From Sphingopyxis macrogoltabida (GTDB lineage Bacteria > Pseudomonadota > Alphaproteobacteria > Sphingomonadales > Sphingomonadaceae): DNA of 64,000 bases. The notes under the pieces are model-generated. The model was given only the letters and a program-made list of their open reading frames with translations. It made no database searches and was not told the origin of the DNA. Positions 1 through 8,758 of this stretch are shown here, one piece after another. The translations under genes were made by a program, and so were the position numbers. Every line of letters begins with the position of its first letter. Position 1 is the stretch's first letter. The stretch covers positions 47,015-111,014 of the forward strand of contig QFPJ01000007.1 of NCBI GenBank assembly GCA_003241685.1. Direction: 5' to 3'.

Positions 1-896
1 AAGCCTTCGAGCAGCCCGGCGACGAGCAGCATCAATATGACGCCCACCATCACCTTGCCGGCGGTGCGCCCCGCCGCCGCCGCCGCCTCCAGCCGGCCGC
101 GCGGGCCGGGAAAGACCACCGCCGTGCCGATACGCAGCCCCGCGGCGCCCGACAGCGCGGCGGCGAACAGCTCGGTCGTGCCGTGGATGAACAGCCAGCC
201 GCCGAATTCGAAACCCAGCCCCTTGCCGCTGAACACCGCAAGCATCGCGCCCAGGCTGATCCCCTGATAATATTCGAGCATCATCGTCGGCACGCCGAAG
301 GCGAAACCCAGCGCGAAGGACAGGATCGACACCCGGCTGTTGTGTGTGAACAAATAGGTCGCAAAGACGTGAAGACCGCCTTGCCCGCCCTCCGCATCGC
401 CGTGGCCGAGCGTGCTCCGGAGATATTCGGCGGTGGCGCGCGGGTCGCGGCCGCCGGCCAGATCCTCCGGCACGAAATTATAATACCATTGCGGATCGCT
501 GGCGACCAGCGCCCAGCTCGTCGCGGCGCCGAGGATGATGATCAGCGCGATGATCAGCGTTTCCTTCCACACCGCGCGCACCGCGGCGGGCCAGTCGTAG
601 AGGAAGAAGCGGCGGAGCCGGCTCATCCGCGTTTCGCGCACGCCATAGATGAGGAAATAGCCGCGGATCGACAGCGCCTCGAGATGGTCGAGCAGCGCCT
701 TGTCGAGACTGGTCGCGCGCGCGATCGACAGCGACGACAGCGTCGCGCGGTAAAGAATGGGAAGCTGGAGCAGCTCCTCGCTCGACAGCGCCTTCGCGCC
801 CTTGCGCTCCAGCTTGGTCAGCAGCAGGTCGAAGGCGATCCAGTCGGCCTCGCGCTCGGCGCGAAAGCGGCCGCTCGAAAAGCTGGGCGCGGTCAT
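1..896 (-). CDS. SpoIIM-family (DUF95) integral membrane protein, C-terminus cut by window edge
   Basis: Reading leftward from ATG at 896, about 298 codons are visible before the window ends, so the C-terminus is missing. The soluble N-terminal stretch (MTAPSFSSGRFRAER) is followed by several hydrophobic segments, the first near KETLIIALIIILGA. The EYYQGISLGAM stretch and the conserved His-Gly-Thr-Thr-Glu motif (HGTTELFAAALSG) mark the SpoIIM/DUF95 family. In sporulating Firmicutes SpoIIM acts in engulfment. In non-sporulating bacteria the family is found beside MoxR and DUF58 genes with no known biochemical role. It is the last visible gene of the 5192-to-1 operon, 26 bases after the DUF58 gene. 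A role in envelope quality control or a membrane complex with MoxR is inference only. Confidence 0.85.
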   Translation of the reverse strand, partial: MTAPSFSSGRFRAEREADWIAFDLLLTKLERKGAKALSSEELLQLPILYRATLSSLSIARATSLDKALLDHLEALSIRGYFLIYGVRETRMSRLRRFFLYDWPAAVRAVWKETLIIALIIILGAATSWALVASDPQWYYNFVPEDLAGGRDPRATAEYLRSTLGHGDAEGGQGGLHVFATYLFTHNSRVSILSFALGFAFGVPTMMLEYYQGISLGAMLAVFSGKGLGFEFGGWLFIHGTTELFAAALSGAAGLRIGTAVVFPGPRGRLEAAAAAGRTAGKVMVGVILMLLVAGLLEG

Positions 897-922
897 CGCG
901 CGGGGTTCGGGGGCCGGGGGAA

Positions 923-2251
923 TCACAGGCTGCCCTCGCGCTTGATGCCCAGATAGGCCTCCACCGCGCGCGGCCCCATCGCATCGGCGGGCACCTCGAT
1001 GACCTCGGCGCCGAGCCGCTGGAGCCGCGCGATCACCAGCTGGCGGTCGCGCAGCATCGCGGCGGCGACGTTCGACCGGGTCACGTCGGCGGCGCTTTCG
1101 GGACGGCGGCGTTCCTCGCCCTCCACCTCGTCATCGCGGATCACGACGAACAGCAGGCGGTGCTTCCGCGCCAGCCGGCCCGCGGCCCGGATCATCAGGT
1201 CGGCGCTGGTCGCGTCGGTGAATTCGGTGAACAGGATGATCAGCGACCGGCGGTTGAGCTGGGCGCCGAGCGTGGTCAGCGCGAGGGTGAAATTGGTTTC
1301 GACATGGGCATAGTCGATCTGGCTTGCCGCGCGCTGCAACGCCTGGAAATCCTGCGTATGCATATAGGCGGGGGTCAAAAGCTGCGGCTTGGCGGCAAAG
1401 GAAAAGAGGCTGATCCGGTCGCCGAGCTTCAGCCCCGCATAGGCGAGCAGCAGCGCCGCCGACACGGCGCGGTCGACGCGCGGCATCCCGCCCACGGGTT
1501 CGGCCATCGTCCGCCCCGCGTCGATCGCCAGCACGACGCGATTGTCGCGTTCGACGCGATATTCCTTGGCCAGCAGCTTCACATGCCGCGCCGACGCGTT
1601 CCAGTCGATCGCGCGCCGGTCCATCCCCGCCTGATATTCGGCCAGCGCCTCGAACTCGGCGCCTTCGCCCCGGAATTTCTGCTGGCGGAGGCCGAACCAG
1701 CTGTTGCGCTGGAACAGGCGGCGCCCCTCCTCGCTGACCGCGCGCAGGCTGGGCAGCACCTCGATCGCCCGGTCGATCGGGAAGCGCCGCTGTTTCCAGA
1801 CCAGGCCGAGCGGTCCCGCCCAGCGGATCCACGCCGCGATCACGGCCGCCGGACCGCGGCGCGAAGCCGCGAGCGGCAGGCGCGCGGCCAGCGCGGGGGC
1901 CGCGCCCTCTCCCGTTGCGGCGGGCGCCATGACGGCGGCGAGCCGGCCGCCGGGCGCGATACGCTCATCGACCGAAAGCGCGACTTCGGCACGCGGCGGC
2001 AAGCGCCGTGCGGTCGCCGCCAGCACCAGATCGAAGGCGTCGCCGACACCGATCTGCGGCGGGAACCGCGCGTCGAGCGCCAGCCGCTGCGGACCCGGGC
2101 CCACCAGCGCATCGAGCATCATCGACGCGAGAAGCACTGCGATCCAGCCGGGGGCGACCAGCCACAGTTCGGGCCGCACCAGCCCGAGCGCCAGCGCCAT
2201 CGGAGCGCCGAGCAGCAACAGGTAGATGGCGCGGCGGGTGGGATAGATCAT
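923..2251 (-). CDS. DUF58 domain protein (vWA-like, MoxR partner)
   Basis: A protein of 442 residues. Two closely spaced hydrophobic segments lie in the first 50 residues (YLLLLGAPMALALGL and VAPGWIAVLLASMM), followed by a beta-rich region. The DUF58 signature is GDRRAIDW-like (here GMDRRAIDWNASAR) preceded by the F-R-G-E-G-x-E-F-E loop, and leads into a von Willebrand A-like fold (VVLAIDAGRTM, with the metal-site DxSxS motif degraded to DAGRT). Proteins of this type accompany MoxR ATPases and are thought to act as adaptors or chaperoned partners. ATG at 2251 (MIYPTRRAIY) was chosen because the frame upstream reads as the moxR shadow. The gap to the moxR stop is 58 bases. Loss of the Ser of DxSxS suggests weak or absent MIDAS metal binding (inference). 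Confidence 0.85.
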   Translation of the reverse strand: MIYPTRRAIYLLLLGAPMALALGLVRPELWLVAPGWIAVLLASMMLDALVGPGPQRLALDARFPPQIGVGDAFDLVLAATARRLPPRAEVALSVDERIAPGGRLAAVMAPAATGEGAAPALAARLPLAASRRGPAAVIAAWIRWAGPLGLVWKQRRFPIDRAIEVLPSLRAVSEEGRRLFQRNSWFGLRQQKFRGEGAEFEALAEYQAGMDRRAIDWNASARHVKLLAKEYRVERDNRVVLAIDAGRTMAEPVGGMPRVDRAVSAALLLAYAGLKLGDRISLFSFAAKPQLLTPAYMHTQDFQALQRAASQIDYAHVETNFTLALTTLGAQLNRRSLIILFTEFTDATSADLMIRAAGRLARKHRLLFVVIRDDEVEGEERRRPESAADVTRSNVAAAMLRDRQLVIARLQRLGAEVIEVPADAMGPRAVEAYLGIKREGSL

Positions 2252-2309
2252 GCGGCAAGATCCTCCATGCCGAAAAGCGGTGGAGCGGGGGACCGTGTAA
2301 AGCCTTCGC

Positions 2310-3275
2310 TCACCGGGGCACTTCCTCGCGCTCCAGCAGCGCGGCGACCACCTGTTCGACGCCGCGCCCCTCGATCTCGGCCGCCGCCGACAGGATGACG
2401 CGGTGGCGCAGCACCCCGGCCGCGAGCCGCTGGACATCGTCGGGGATGACATAGTCGCGCCCGTCGAGCGCCGCGGCGGCGCAGGCGGCCCGCGCCAGCA
2501 TCGTCGCGGCGCGCGGGCTGGCGCCGCATTCCAGATCGGCGCTGGTCCGCGTCGCGCGGATCAGGCGGACGATATAGTCGACGATCTCTTCGGCCAGCCG
2601 CACCGTGGCGATCGTATCGATGGCCCCTGCGATCGCGGCGGCATCGGCCACGCGTTCGACGCCGAAATCGCCGACCGCCGGGCTTTTGAAGCGCCCGCCA
2701 TGGTCGGCGACGATGCGCCGTTCCTCGTCGGCGTCGGGATAGTCGACGACCAGTTTGAACAGAAAGCGGTCAAGCTGCGCTTCGGGCAGCGGATAGACGC
2801 CCTGTTGCTCGATCGGATTCTGCGTCGCCAGCACGGTGAAGCGCGGGCTCATCGCATGCGGCTCGCCATTGATCGTCACGCGGCGTTCCTGCATCGCTTC
2901 CAGCAGCGCGGCCTGCGTCTTGGGCGGGGTGCGGTTGATTTCGTCGGCGAGCAGAAGTTCGGTGAAGATCGGCCCTTTGGTCAGGGTGAAGCTGGACGTC
3001 TGGAAGTTGAACAGGTTCGACCCCAATATGTCACCGGGCATCAGGTCGGGGGTGAACTGGATACGGCCGAAGTCCAGCCCCGTCGCGCGCGCGAACGCCT
3101 GTGCCAGCAAGGTCTTCGCCGTGCCCGGCGGCCCTTCCAGCAGGACGTGCCCGCCCGCGAGCAGCGCGATGGTCACCATCCGGGTCAGCGGGCCCTGACC
3201 GAAAACGACCTTTGCCACCTCCTGCTCGATCGCGGCGCCCAGCGCCTGCACGCGCTCGATTGTGTCAACTGTCAC
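2310..3275 (-). CDS. MoxR-family AAA+ ATPase
   Basis: A protein of 321 residues from a GTG start at 3275 that overlaps the end of the DUF4350 gene by 11 bases. Walker A (GPPGTAKT) is at about residues 48-55, Walker B (LLLADE) at about 107-112, and sensor 1 (VLATQNP) near residue 145. The AAA_3/MoxR core with its PLPEAQLDRF segment and the C-terminal lid are complete. MoxR ATPases use ATP to remodel or mature partner proteins, usually encoded nearby and carrying vWA-type domains, which fits the DUF58 gene immediately downstream. The frame stays open upstream to 3485 but lies there entirely inside the DUF4350 gene, so the longer start was rejected. The neighbouring membrane proteins imply an inner-membrane role, but the substrate cannot be read from sequence. 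Confidence 0.92.
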   Translation of the reverse strand: MTVDTIERVQALGAAIEQEVAKVVFGQGPLTRMVTIALLAGGHVLLEGPPGTAKTLLAQAFARATGLDFGRIQFTPDLMPGDILGSNLFNFQTSSFTLTKGPIFTELLLADEINRTPPKTQAALLEAMQERRVTINGEPHAMSPRFTVLATQNPIEQQGVYPLPEAQLDRFLFKLVVDYPDADEERRIVADHGGRFKSPAVGDFGVERVADAAAIAGAIDTIATVRLAEEIVDYIVRLIRATRTSADLECGASPRAATMLARAACAAAALDGRDYVIPDDVQRLAAGVLRHRVILSAAAEIEGRGVEQVVAALLEREEVPR

Positions 3276-4497
3276 GGATAAGGTCCTTCCTGATGTCGTG
3301 CAGCGCCTGTGCGTCTGCCAGAAATTCATGGGTATTGCGGGCGACGCCCAATCGCTGCGCCAGCGCGGAAAACAGCGGCTTGCCGGGCGCGACATGGCGG
3401 TCGATCCATGCGTCGGTGGCGGCGGCGTCCAGCCCCGCCGGGGCATGCAGCCGGGCGGCGATGGCGGCGCGCTGGCTGGCGACATAGGCGTCCGCGCCGT
3501 CGAGTTCGCGGCGCGCCTGGCGGATCAGGTCGGCGCTGTTCGCGATCAGCGCCGCCTTCGACACCGGGATCGCCCGCTGCGGGCGGAGCGCCGGGCCGAA
3601 ACGCATCCACGCCTGCCACAGCGCCAGCAACCCCGCCGCGATCAGGCACAGGGTGATGCCGATGAAGGGCGGCACGAAGGCGAAGCGCAGCAACGACCGC
3701 TGGCTGCCGAACCCGTTGAGCGTCACGTCGAAGGCAAGGCCGTCGGCATTGGCATCTTCCCCCACCGCGTCGATCAGCAGCGCGGCGGCATGCGCCCGTT
3801 CACGCGACGCGAAGGCGAGGTTGTTGATGAGGTCGGGGTCGGCGAGGATATAGAAATCCCGGTCGGCCGCCCGCGCGAGCACGGCGCCGCCATTCGCCCC
3901 GGCGACCAGCGTTTCGATGCGGTCGCCCTCGATCGTCTGGGCGCGCGCCGGCAGAAAGGCCGAAAAGCGCCGGCCGCCGACACTGGCGGCAACGGCCTGC
4001 GCCTTCGCCGGGCGCGCGCGGATGCGCACCGTTCCGAAATCGGCGGCGGGCAACATGCCGGCCGAAGGAACGGACGCGAAACCCGCGCTGACCCAGCCCG
4101 GCTTTTCCGTCTTGCCCGGCACGCGGGCGGTCCGCCATTTCGGCAGGACGATCAGCAACGGGCCACCGCGATGGGCCTGGATCAGCTCGGCCATGTCCTG
4201 GACGCTGGTTTCATGCGTCGGCGTCAGCACCACCAGCGGGCTGTAATCGTCATAGCGCACCGCATCGGCGCGCCGCATCACCGTCACGTCGGCGTCGGCG
4301 CGTTCGAGAAGGTCGACGATCCCGGCATAGCCCGGCGCCGCTTTCGACAGCGCGTGACCGCCGCCGTCGTTGCCGCTCGACAATTGGGGGCCGAGCGCGA
4401 TCAGCGCCCACAGCGCGATGAAGGCGACGATGCCGATCGCCACCACCCCGGCGATTAGCCGGGGGTTGAAGCCGTCGCCGTCCGCCGCCCCGCTCAT
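3265..4497 (-). CDS. DUF4350 domain membrane protein
   Basis: A protein of 410 residues starting at ATG 4497 (MSGAADGDGFN). Its start overlaps the stop of the DUF4129 gene by four bases (ATGA), a sign of translational coupling. One transmembrane segment lies at about residues 16-38 (AGVVAIGIVAFIALWALIAL) and another at about 275-300 (FIGITLCLIAAGLLALWQAW). Between them is a soluble DUF4350 domain facing the periplasm or cytoplasm, with VVLTPTHETS and LLIVLPKW strands resembling a GATase/ThuA-like alpha/beta fold. A helical cytoplasmic tail of about 90 residues follows. DUF4350 proteins are regular members of MoxR-DUF58-DUF4129 operons, with no established activity. The open frame runs upstream to 5181 but that extension is the DUF4129 shadow. 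Confidence 0.8.
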   Translation of the reverse strand: MSGAADGDGFNPRLIAGVVAIGIVAFIALWALIALGPQLSSGNDGGGHALSKAAPGYAGIVDLLERADADVTVMRRADAVRYDDYSPLVVLTPTHETSVQDMAELIQAHRGGPLLIVLPKWRTARVPGKTEKPGWVSAGFASVPSAGMLPAADFGTVRIRARPAKAQAVAASVGGRRFSAFLPARAQTIEGDRIETLVAGANGGAVLARAADRDFYILADPDLINNLAFASRERAHAAALLIDAVGEDANADGLAFDVTLNGFGSQRSLLRFAFVPPFIGITLCLIAAGLLALWQAWMRFGPALRPQRAIPVSKAALIANSADLIRQARRELDGADAYVASQRAAIAARLHAPAGLDAAATDAWIDRHVAPGKPLFSALAQRLGVARNTHEFLADAQALHDIRKDLIRDS

Positions 4498-5192
4498 GCC
4501 CGGGCCCAGTTGCGCGCGACGGTCAGGTCCGAATAGGCATCGCGGCATTGCTGCCACGCGCCCGCGTCGATCGAACGCCCGCCGAACAGGCTGATTTCGA
4601 CCGCGCGCGCGATGCGGCTGAAGGCGCCGCGCGCGACCGCCGGCAAATCCCGCGCCTCGGCCAGATCGCGCGATGTCATCGCGGGGCGGACCAGACCGGG
4701 ACGGCGGCCCTCGATATCCTCGACGCTGCGATAAAGCAGCAGGTGCACCGCCTCTGCAAAGCGGCCCTCGGCGGCCAGCGCGTCGGCCTCGGCCAACAGC
4801 GCCCGCGCCGCGCCGGCTTCCGCCTGACCGGCCAGATCGATCTCCTCCGCCGTGCCGCGCCGGCGCCGCCGCGCGATCCAGTCGTCGACGACGCGCCGGA
4901 AGGCGGGGACGAGATGATAGAGAAGGAACAGCGCGATCAGCGCCGCGCCGATCCAGGCAATGGGTTTGAACGCCGGGGCGCTCCAGCCGAGGAAATTGCC
5001 GATGCCGTCGATCAGCGATTGCAGCCATGCCGGGGTTTCGGGCGGCGGTTCGGGCGGCGGAAAGCCGGTCTGGATGGTGCCCCCGGCGATCGTCTGGCCA
5101 TAGCCGGGATCGATCAGCTCGGGATCGACGAGCCACCCCTGATCGGACGATCCGGCCGCCGCCGACGCCTGCGCGATCCATATCGACATCAT
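4494..5192 (-). CDS. DUF4129 domain membrane protein
   Basis: About 232 residues from ATG 5192. A TTG at 5198 and the adjacent ATG at 5189 are alternative starts, and no strong ribosome-binding site discriminates between them. A proline-rich linker (PPPEPPPETP) precedes one transmembrane segment at about residues 80-97 (AWIGAALIALFLLYHLV). A cytoplasmic DUF4129 domain follows, with AEADALAAEGRFAEAVHLLLYRSVEDIE as its helical core (residues are split here for brevity), ending in RNWARA. The C-terminal DUF4129 region is often linked to transglutaminase or MoxR systems. It is the first gene of the operon and lies divergent from the E1 dehydrogenase gene at 5373. No function is assigned. Confidence 0.8.
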   Translation of the reverse strand: MMSIWIAQASAAAGSSDQGWLVDPELIDPGYGQTIAGGTIQTGFPPPEPPPETPAWLQSLIDGIGNFLGWSAPAFKPIAWIGAALIALFLLYHLVPAFRRVVDDWIARRRRRGTAEEIDLAGQAEAGAARALLAEADALAAEGRFAEAVHLLLYRSVEDIEGRRPGLVRPAMTSRDLAEARDLPAVARGAFSRIARAVEISLFGGRSIDAGAWQQCRDAYSDLTVARNWARA

Positions 5193-5372
5193 GTGCAACA
5201 GATCGCCCGGGCCCGCATGGTCATCGCCATCATTGGTAGCGCGGGGGGCGCGGCAAAGGCAAGAGATGCTTGCGCCCGCCCCTGCCCCGTTCTAGCGCGC
5301 AGGGCAAGGCGGCCGATGGTTGCAATGGCAACCGGATCATGACGGCGGGCCGCAATATGACGGGAGGACCGG

Positions 5373-7574
5373 GTGGACGCGGCGCAGGCGGTGCATGAAA
5401 AATTCCTGTCGGCGCTGGCATCGGGCCAGCTGCCCGTCCGCGCCGACGCCCCCGATCCCGCGGCCGCCGGGCTGGCCCGCGCCGAGGCCGCCGACATCTT
5501 TCTGTCGCAGCTCACCAGCCGCCAGATGGACCGGCTGTCGCGGACGCTGCAGGCGCGCGGGCAAGGCTTCTATACGATCGGGTCGTCGGGGCATGAGGGC
5601 AATGCAGCGGTCGCGGCGGCGCTGCGCGTCACCGACATGGCCTTTCTCCATTACCGCTCCAACGCCTTTCAGCTGCATCGCTCGCGCCAGCTTCCGGGCG
5701 GAACCCCGACGTGGGACATGCTGCTGAGCTTTGCGGCATCGCGCGAAGACCCTATTTCGGGCGGGCGCCACAAGGTGATCGGGTCGAAGCCGCTCGCCAT
5801 CCCGCCGCAGACGTCGACGATCGCCTCGCATCTGCCCAAGGCGGTCGGCGCGGCCTTTTCGATCGGTATCGCGCGGCGGCTGGGGATGACCGGCCGGCCG
5901 CTGCCCGACGACGCGGTGGTGCTGGCCAGCTTCGGCGACGCGTCGGCGAATCATTCGACCGCGCAGGGGGCGTTCAACACCGCCGGCTGGTCGGCCTATC
6001 AGGGGTCGCCGATGCCGCTGATCTTCCTGTGCGAAGACAATGGCATCGGCATTTCGACGCGGACGCCCACCGGCTGGATCGAGGCGCAGTTCCGCCACCG
6101 CGCGGGACTCCATTATATCCAGTGCGACGGCACCGACCTCGCCGCCGCCTATGCCGGCGCGAAGGAAGCGGCCGATTATGCGCGCCGCACGCGCAAGCCC
6201 GTTTTCCTGCACATGGCGACCGTGCGCCTTTATGGCCACGCCGGGTCGGACGTTCAGGGCGCCTATCTGCCCAAGGCGCTGATCGAGGCCGACGAGGCGC
6301 GCGATCCGCTGCTGAACGGCGCGGCGCTGATGGTCGAACAGGGGTGGATGTCGGCGGCCGAGATCGCCGAAACCTATGCCGAGATCGGCGCGACGCTGGC
6401 GCGGCAGGCAGAGGCGGCGATCCTGCGGCCGAAGATCACGACGGCCGCGGGCGTGATGGACAGCCTGATCCCGCCAAAGCGCGAGATCGCCCGCGCCAAC
6501 ACGCCGTCAGACGCCGATCGCAAAGTGCTGTTCGGCAGCGACGCCGCCCAGATGGACAAGCCGATGCACATGGCGCGGCTTTTGAGTTGGGCGCTCGCCG
6601 ACCTGATGCTGGCGCATGAGGAGATTATCGTCGCGGGCGAGGATGTCGGGCCGAAGGGCGGCGTCTACAATGTCACCGCAAAGCTGCACCAGCGGTTCGG
6701 GTCGGCGCGCGTCGTCAACACCTTGCTCGACGAACAGGCGATCCTCGGGCTCGCGATCGGCATGGCGCATAACGGCTTTATCCCGATGCCCGAGATCCAG
6801 TTCCTCGCCTATGTCCACAATGCCGAGGATCAGATACGGGGCGAGGCGGCGACGCTCAGCTTCTTTTCGAACGGACAATATACGAACCCGATGGTGATCC
6901 GCATCGCGGGGCTGGGCTATCAAAAGGGCTTCGGCGGACATTTCCACAACGACAACAGCCTGGCCGTCTTTCGCGATATCCCCGGCGTGATCCTGGCGGT
7001 GCCGTCGAACGGCCGCGATGCGGTCCAGATGCTGCGCGAATGCGTGCGGCTGGCGCGCGAGGAGCAGCGCGTCGTCGTGTTCGTCGAGCCGATCGCCCTC
7101 TACATGACGCGCGACCTGCACGACGAAGGCGACGGCCTGTGGACCAGCGTCTATGAAGCGCCGGGCGAAGGCGCGCCGATCCGCCTTGGCGACGTCGGCG
7201 TTCATGGCGACGGCGGCGACCTGGCGATCGTCACCTATGGCAATGGCACCTATCTGTCGCGGCAGGCGGAAAAGCTGCTGGCGGCGGACGGCGTGAAGGC
7301 GCGCGTGATCGACCTGCGCTGGCTGGGCCCGGTCGACGCCGACAAGCTGGTCGCCGCGGTCGGCGATGCCCGGCGCATCCTGATCGTCGATGAATGCCGC
7401 ATCACCGGATCGCAGAGCGAGGCGCTGATGGCGCTGTTCACCGAACGCACGCCGGACAAGCCGCTGAAACGCATCGCCGCCGACGACAGCTTCATCCCAC
7501 TGGGCGGCGCGGCGACGCTGACCCTGCCGAGCCGCGACAGCATCTATGCCGCGGCGAAAGCGTTGCTGGCATGA
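5373..7574 (+). CDS. Fused E1 alpha-beta subunit of a thiamine-diphosphate 2-oxoacid dehydrogenase
   Basis: A 733-residue protein that joins an E1-alpha domain (about residues 40-370) to an E1-beta transketolase-like domain (about 393-733). The alpha part carries the thiamine diphosphate/Mg motif, beginning GDASANHS at 188 and ending at EDN near 221-223, and the serine/histidine-rich phosphorylation-loop region (GRHKVIGSKP). The beta part carries the AGEDVGPKGG segment with its conserved Glu, plus the transketolase C-domain. The family decarboxylates branched-chain 2-oxoacids or pyruvate and hands the acyl group to lipoyl-E2. No E2 or E3 gene is adjacent. GTG at 5373 is preceded by a good GGGAGGA ribosome-binding site. 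Substrate is not predictable, and a branched-chain substrate is the commonest annotation for such fusions. Confidence 0.88.
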   Translation: MDAAQAVHEKFLSALASGQLPVRADAPDPAAAGLARAEAADIFLSQLTSRQMDRLSRTLQARGQGFYTIGSSGHEGNAAVAAALRVTDMAFLHYRSNAFQLHRSRQLPGGTPTWDMLLSFAASREDPISGGRHKVIGSKPLAIPPQTSTIASHLPKAVGAAFSIGIARRLGMTGRPLPDDAVVLASFGDASANHSTAQGAFNTAGWSAYQGSPMPLIFLCEDNGIGISTRTPTGWIEAQFRHRAGLHYIQCDGTDLAAAYAGAKEAADYARRTRKPVFLHMATVRLYGHAGSDVQGAYLPKALIEADEARDPLLNGAALMVEQGWMSAAEIAETYAEIGATLARQAEAAILRPKITTAAGVMDSLIPPKREIARANTPSDADRKVLFGSDAAQMDKPMHMARLLSWALADLMLAHEEIIVAGEDVGPKGGVYNVTAKLHQRFGSARVVNTLLDEQAILGLAIGMAHNGFIPMPEIQFLAYVHNAEDQIRGEAATLSFFSNGQYTNPMVIRIAGLGYQKGFGGHFHNDNSLAVFRDIPGVILAVPSNGRDAVQMLRECVRLAREEQRVVVFVEPIALYMTRDLHDEGDGLWTSVYEAPGEGAPIRLGDVGVHGDGGDLAIVTYGNGTYLSRQAEKLLAADGVKARVIDLRWLGPVDADKLVAAVGDARRILIVDECRITGSQSEALMALFTERTPDKPLKRIAADDSFIPLGGAATLTLPSRDSIYAAAKALLA

Positions 7575-8623
7575 GCGCGCGCAAGACAGCCGTCGTCGTC
7601 GCGCCGGGGCGCGGCACCTATGGCAAGAATGAACTCGGCAGCATCGCGCGTTTGCACGGTCACCGCTTCGCCGACCATATCGCCGGTTTCGACGCGCAGC
7701 GCCGCGCGCGCGGCCAGCCGACCGTCACCGAACTCGACGGCGCCGATCGCTTCAGCGTCGCGACGCATATGCGCGGCGATGTCGCGGCGCCGCTGATCTA
7801 TGCCGCAACCGCGCTCGATTATCTCAGCATCGACCGCGACGCCTATGACATCGTCGCGATCGCGGGCAATTCGATGGGCTGGTACAGCGCGCTGGCGCTG
7901 GGCGGCGCGGTGTCGATCGCCGACGGCTTCCGCATCGCCAACGCCATGGGGCTCAACAGCCAGACGCATGGGCCGGGCGGGCAGGTGCTGCTGCAAATCG
8001 TCGATGACGACTGGCGCCCGGTCGCCGGCCTGCGCGACGCGCTGTTCGCCCTTGCCGGCGCCATCGCCGCGCGGCCCGGCCACGACCTCGCGCTGTCGAT
8101 CGATCTTGCGGGCATGCTGGTGTTCGCGGGCAATGAGGACGGGCTCGCCGCGCTGCTCGCCGAAGCGCCGCCGACGCCGGGACGCGACCCGCTGCGCCTG
8201 GCGGGCCACGGTCCTTTTCACACCCCGCTGATGATCGGAAGCGCCGACAGGGCAAGGGCCGAACTGCCGCCCACGATGTTCGGCGGCCCCGTCCTGCCGC
8301 TGGTCGACGGGCGCGGCCATGTGTGGCGGCGCTTCTCCAGCGATCCGGCGATGCTGTGGGACTACAGCTTCGGGCACCAGATTCTCGCGCCCTATGATTT
8401 CGCGCTGTCGGTGCAGGTCGCGGTGAAGGAATTCGCCCCCGACGTCATCATCCTGCCCGGGCCCGGCGACACGCTGGGCGGCGCGATCGCGCAGGCGCTG
8501 ATCGGCATCGGCTGGCAGGGACTGGCAGGCAAGGGCGATTTCGCGGCGCGGCAGGCGGCCGACCCGATCCTGCTCGCCATGGGGCGGCCGGACCAGCGCG
8601 AACGGGTGACACGCAGCGGCTGA
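7571..8623 (+). CDS. FabD-fold acyltransferase (annotated type: ACP S-malonyltransferase), probably not malonyl specific
   Basis: A 350-residue protein whose ATG overlaps the stop of the E1 gene by four bases, so the two are coupled. The nucleophile elbow GNSMG places Ser at residue 101, and the catalytic His is in GHGPFHTPL at 217, both as in FabD. The malonyl-carboxylate-binding Arg expected near residue 125 (the MRG motif of FabD) is absent: the aligned stretch reads IANAMGLNS. The protein may therefore load a non-carboxylated acyl group or act as a thioesterase (inference from an alignment made by eye). Linkage to a 2-oxoacid dehydrogenase E1 suggests a common acyl-group pathway. No acyl carrier protein or ketosynthase gene is nearby. 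Confidence 0.7.
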   Translation: MSARKTAVVVAPGRGTYGKNELGSIARLHGHRFADHIAGFDAQRRARGQPTVTELDGADRFSVATHMRGDVAAPLIYAATALDYLSIDRDAYDIVAIAGNSMGWYSALALGGAVSIADGFRIANAMGLNSQTHGPGGQVLLQIVDDDWRPVAGLRDALFALAGAIAARPGHDLALSIDLAGMLVFAGNEDGLAALLAEAPPTPGRDPLRLAGHGPFHTPLMIGSADRARAELPPTMFGGPVLPLVDGRGHVWRRFSSDPAMLWDYSFGHQILAPYDFALSVQVAVKEFAPDVIILPGPGDTLGGAIAQALIGIGWQGLAGKGDFAARQAADPILLAMGRPDQRERVTRSG

Positions 8624-8634
8624 CCCCACCCTTT

Positions 8635-8667
8635 GGGCCGACGGAGGTGGAACGCCTCCGCCGGCCC
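8635..8667. terminator. Hairpin terminator between convergent genes
   Basis: A long GC stem: GGGCCG and CGGAGG pair with CCTCCG and CGGCCC around a seven-base loop, interrupted by a single A/C mismatch. It lies 12 bases after the acyltransferase stop and 91 bases from the stop of the convergent LuxR-type gene, followed by GCGGGGTTT. It probably ends the E1-acyltransferase transcript and may serve both directions. The rest of the 8624-8758 gap shows nothing further. Confidence 0.6.
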
Positions 8668-8758
8668 GCGGGGTTTGTCCGGACCAGGTGGGGTGGGCCC
8701 GGACGGTGACGGCTGCGCCCATGGGGACCAACTCAAGGGCGGTGCGCCGTCGCTTTCC

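Noticed and set aside
1..896. Sporulation function for the SpoIIM-family protein
   Set aside because: No other sporulation genes are present and the surrounding genes indicate a Gram-negative alphaproteobacterium; the family is wider than sporulation.
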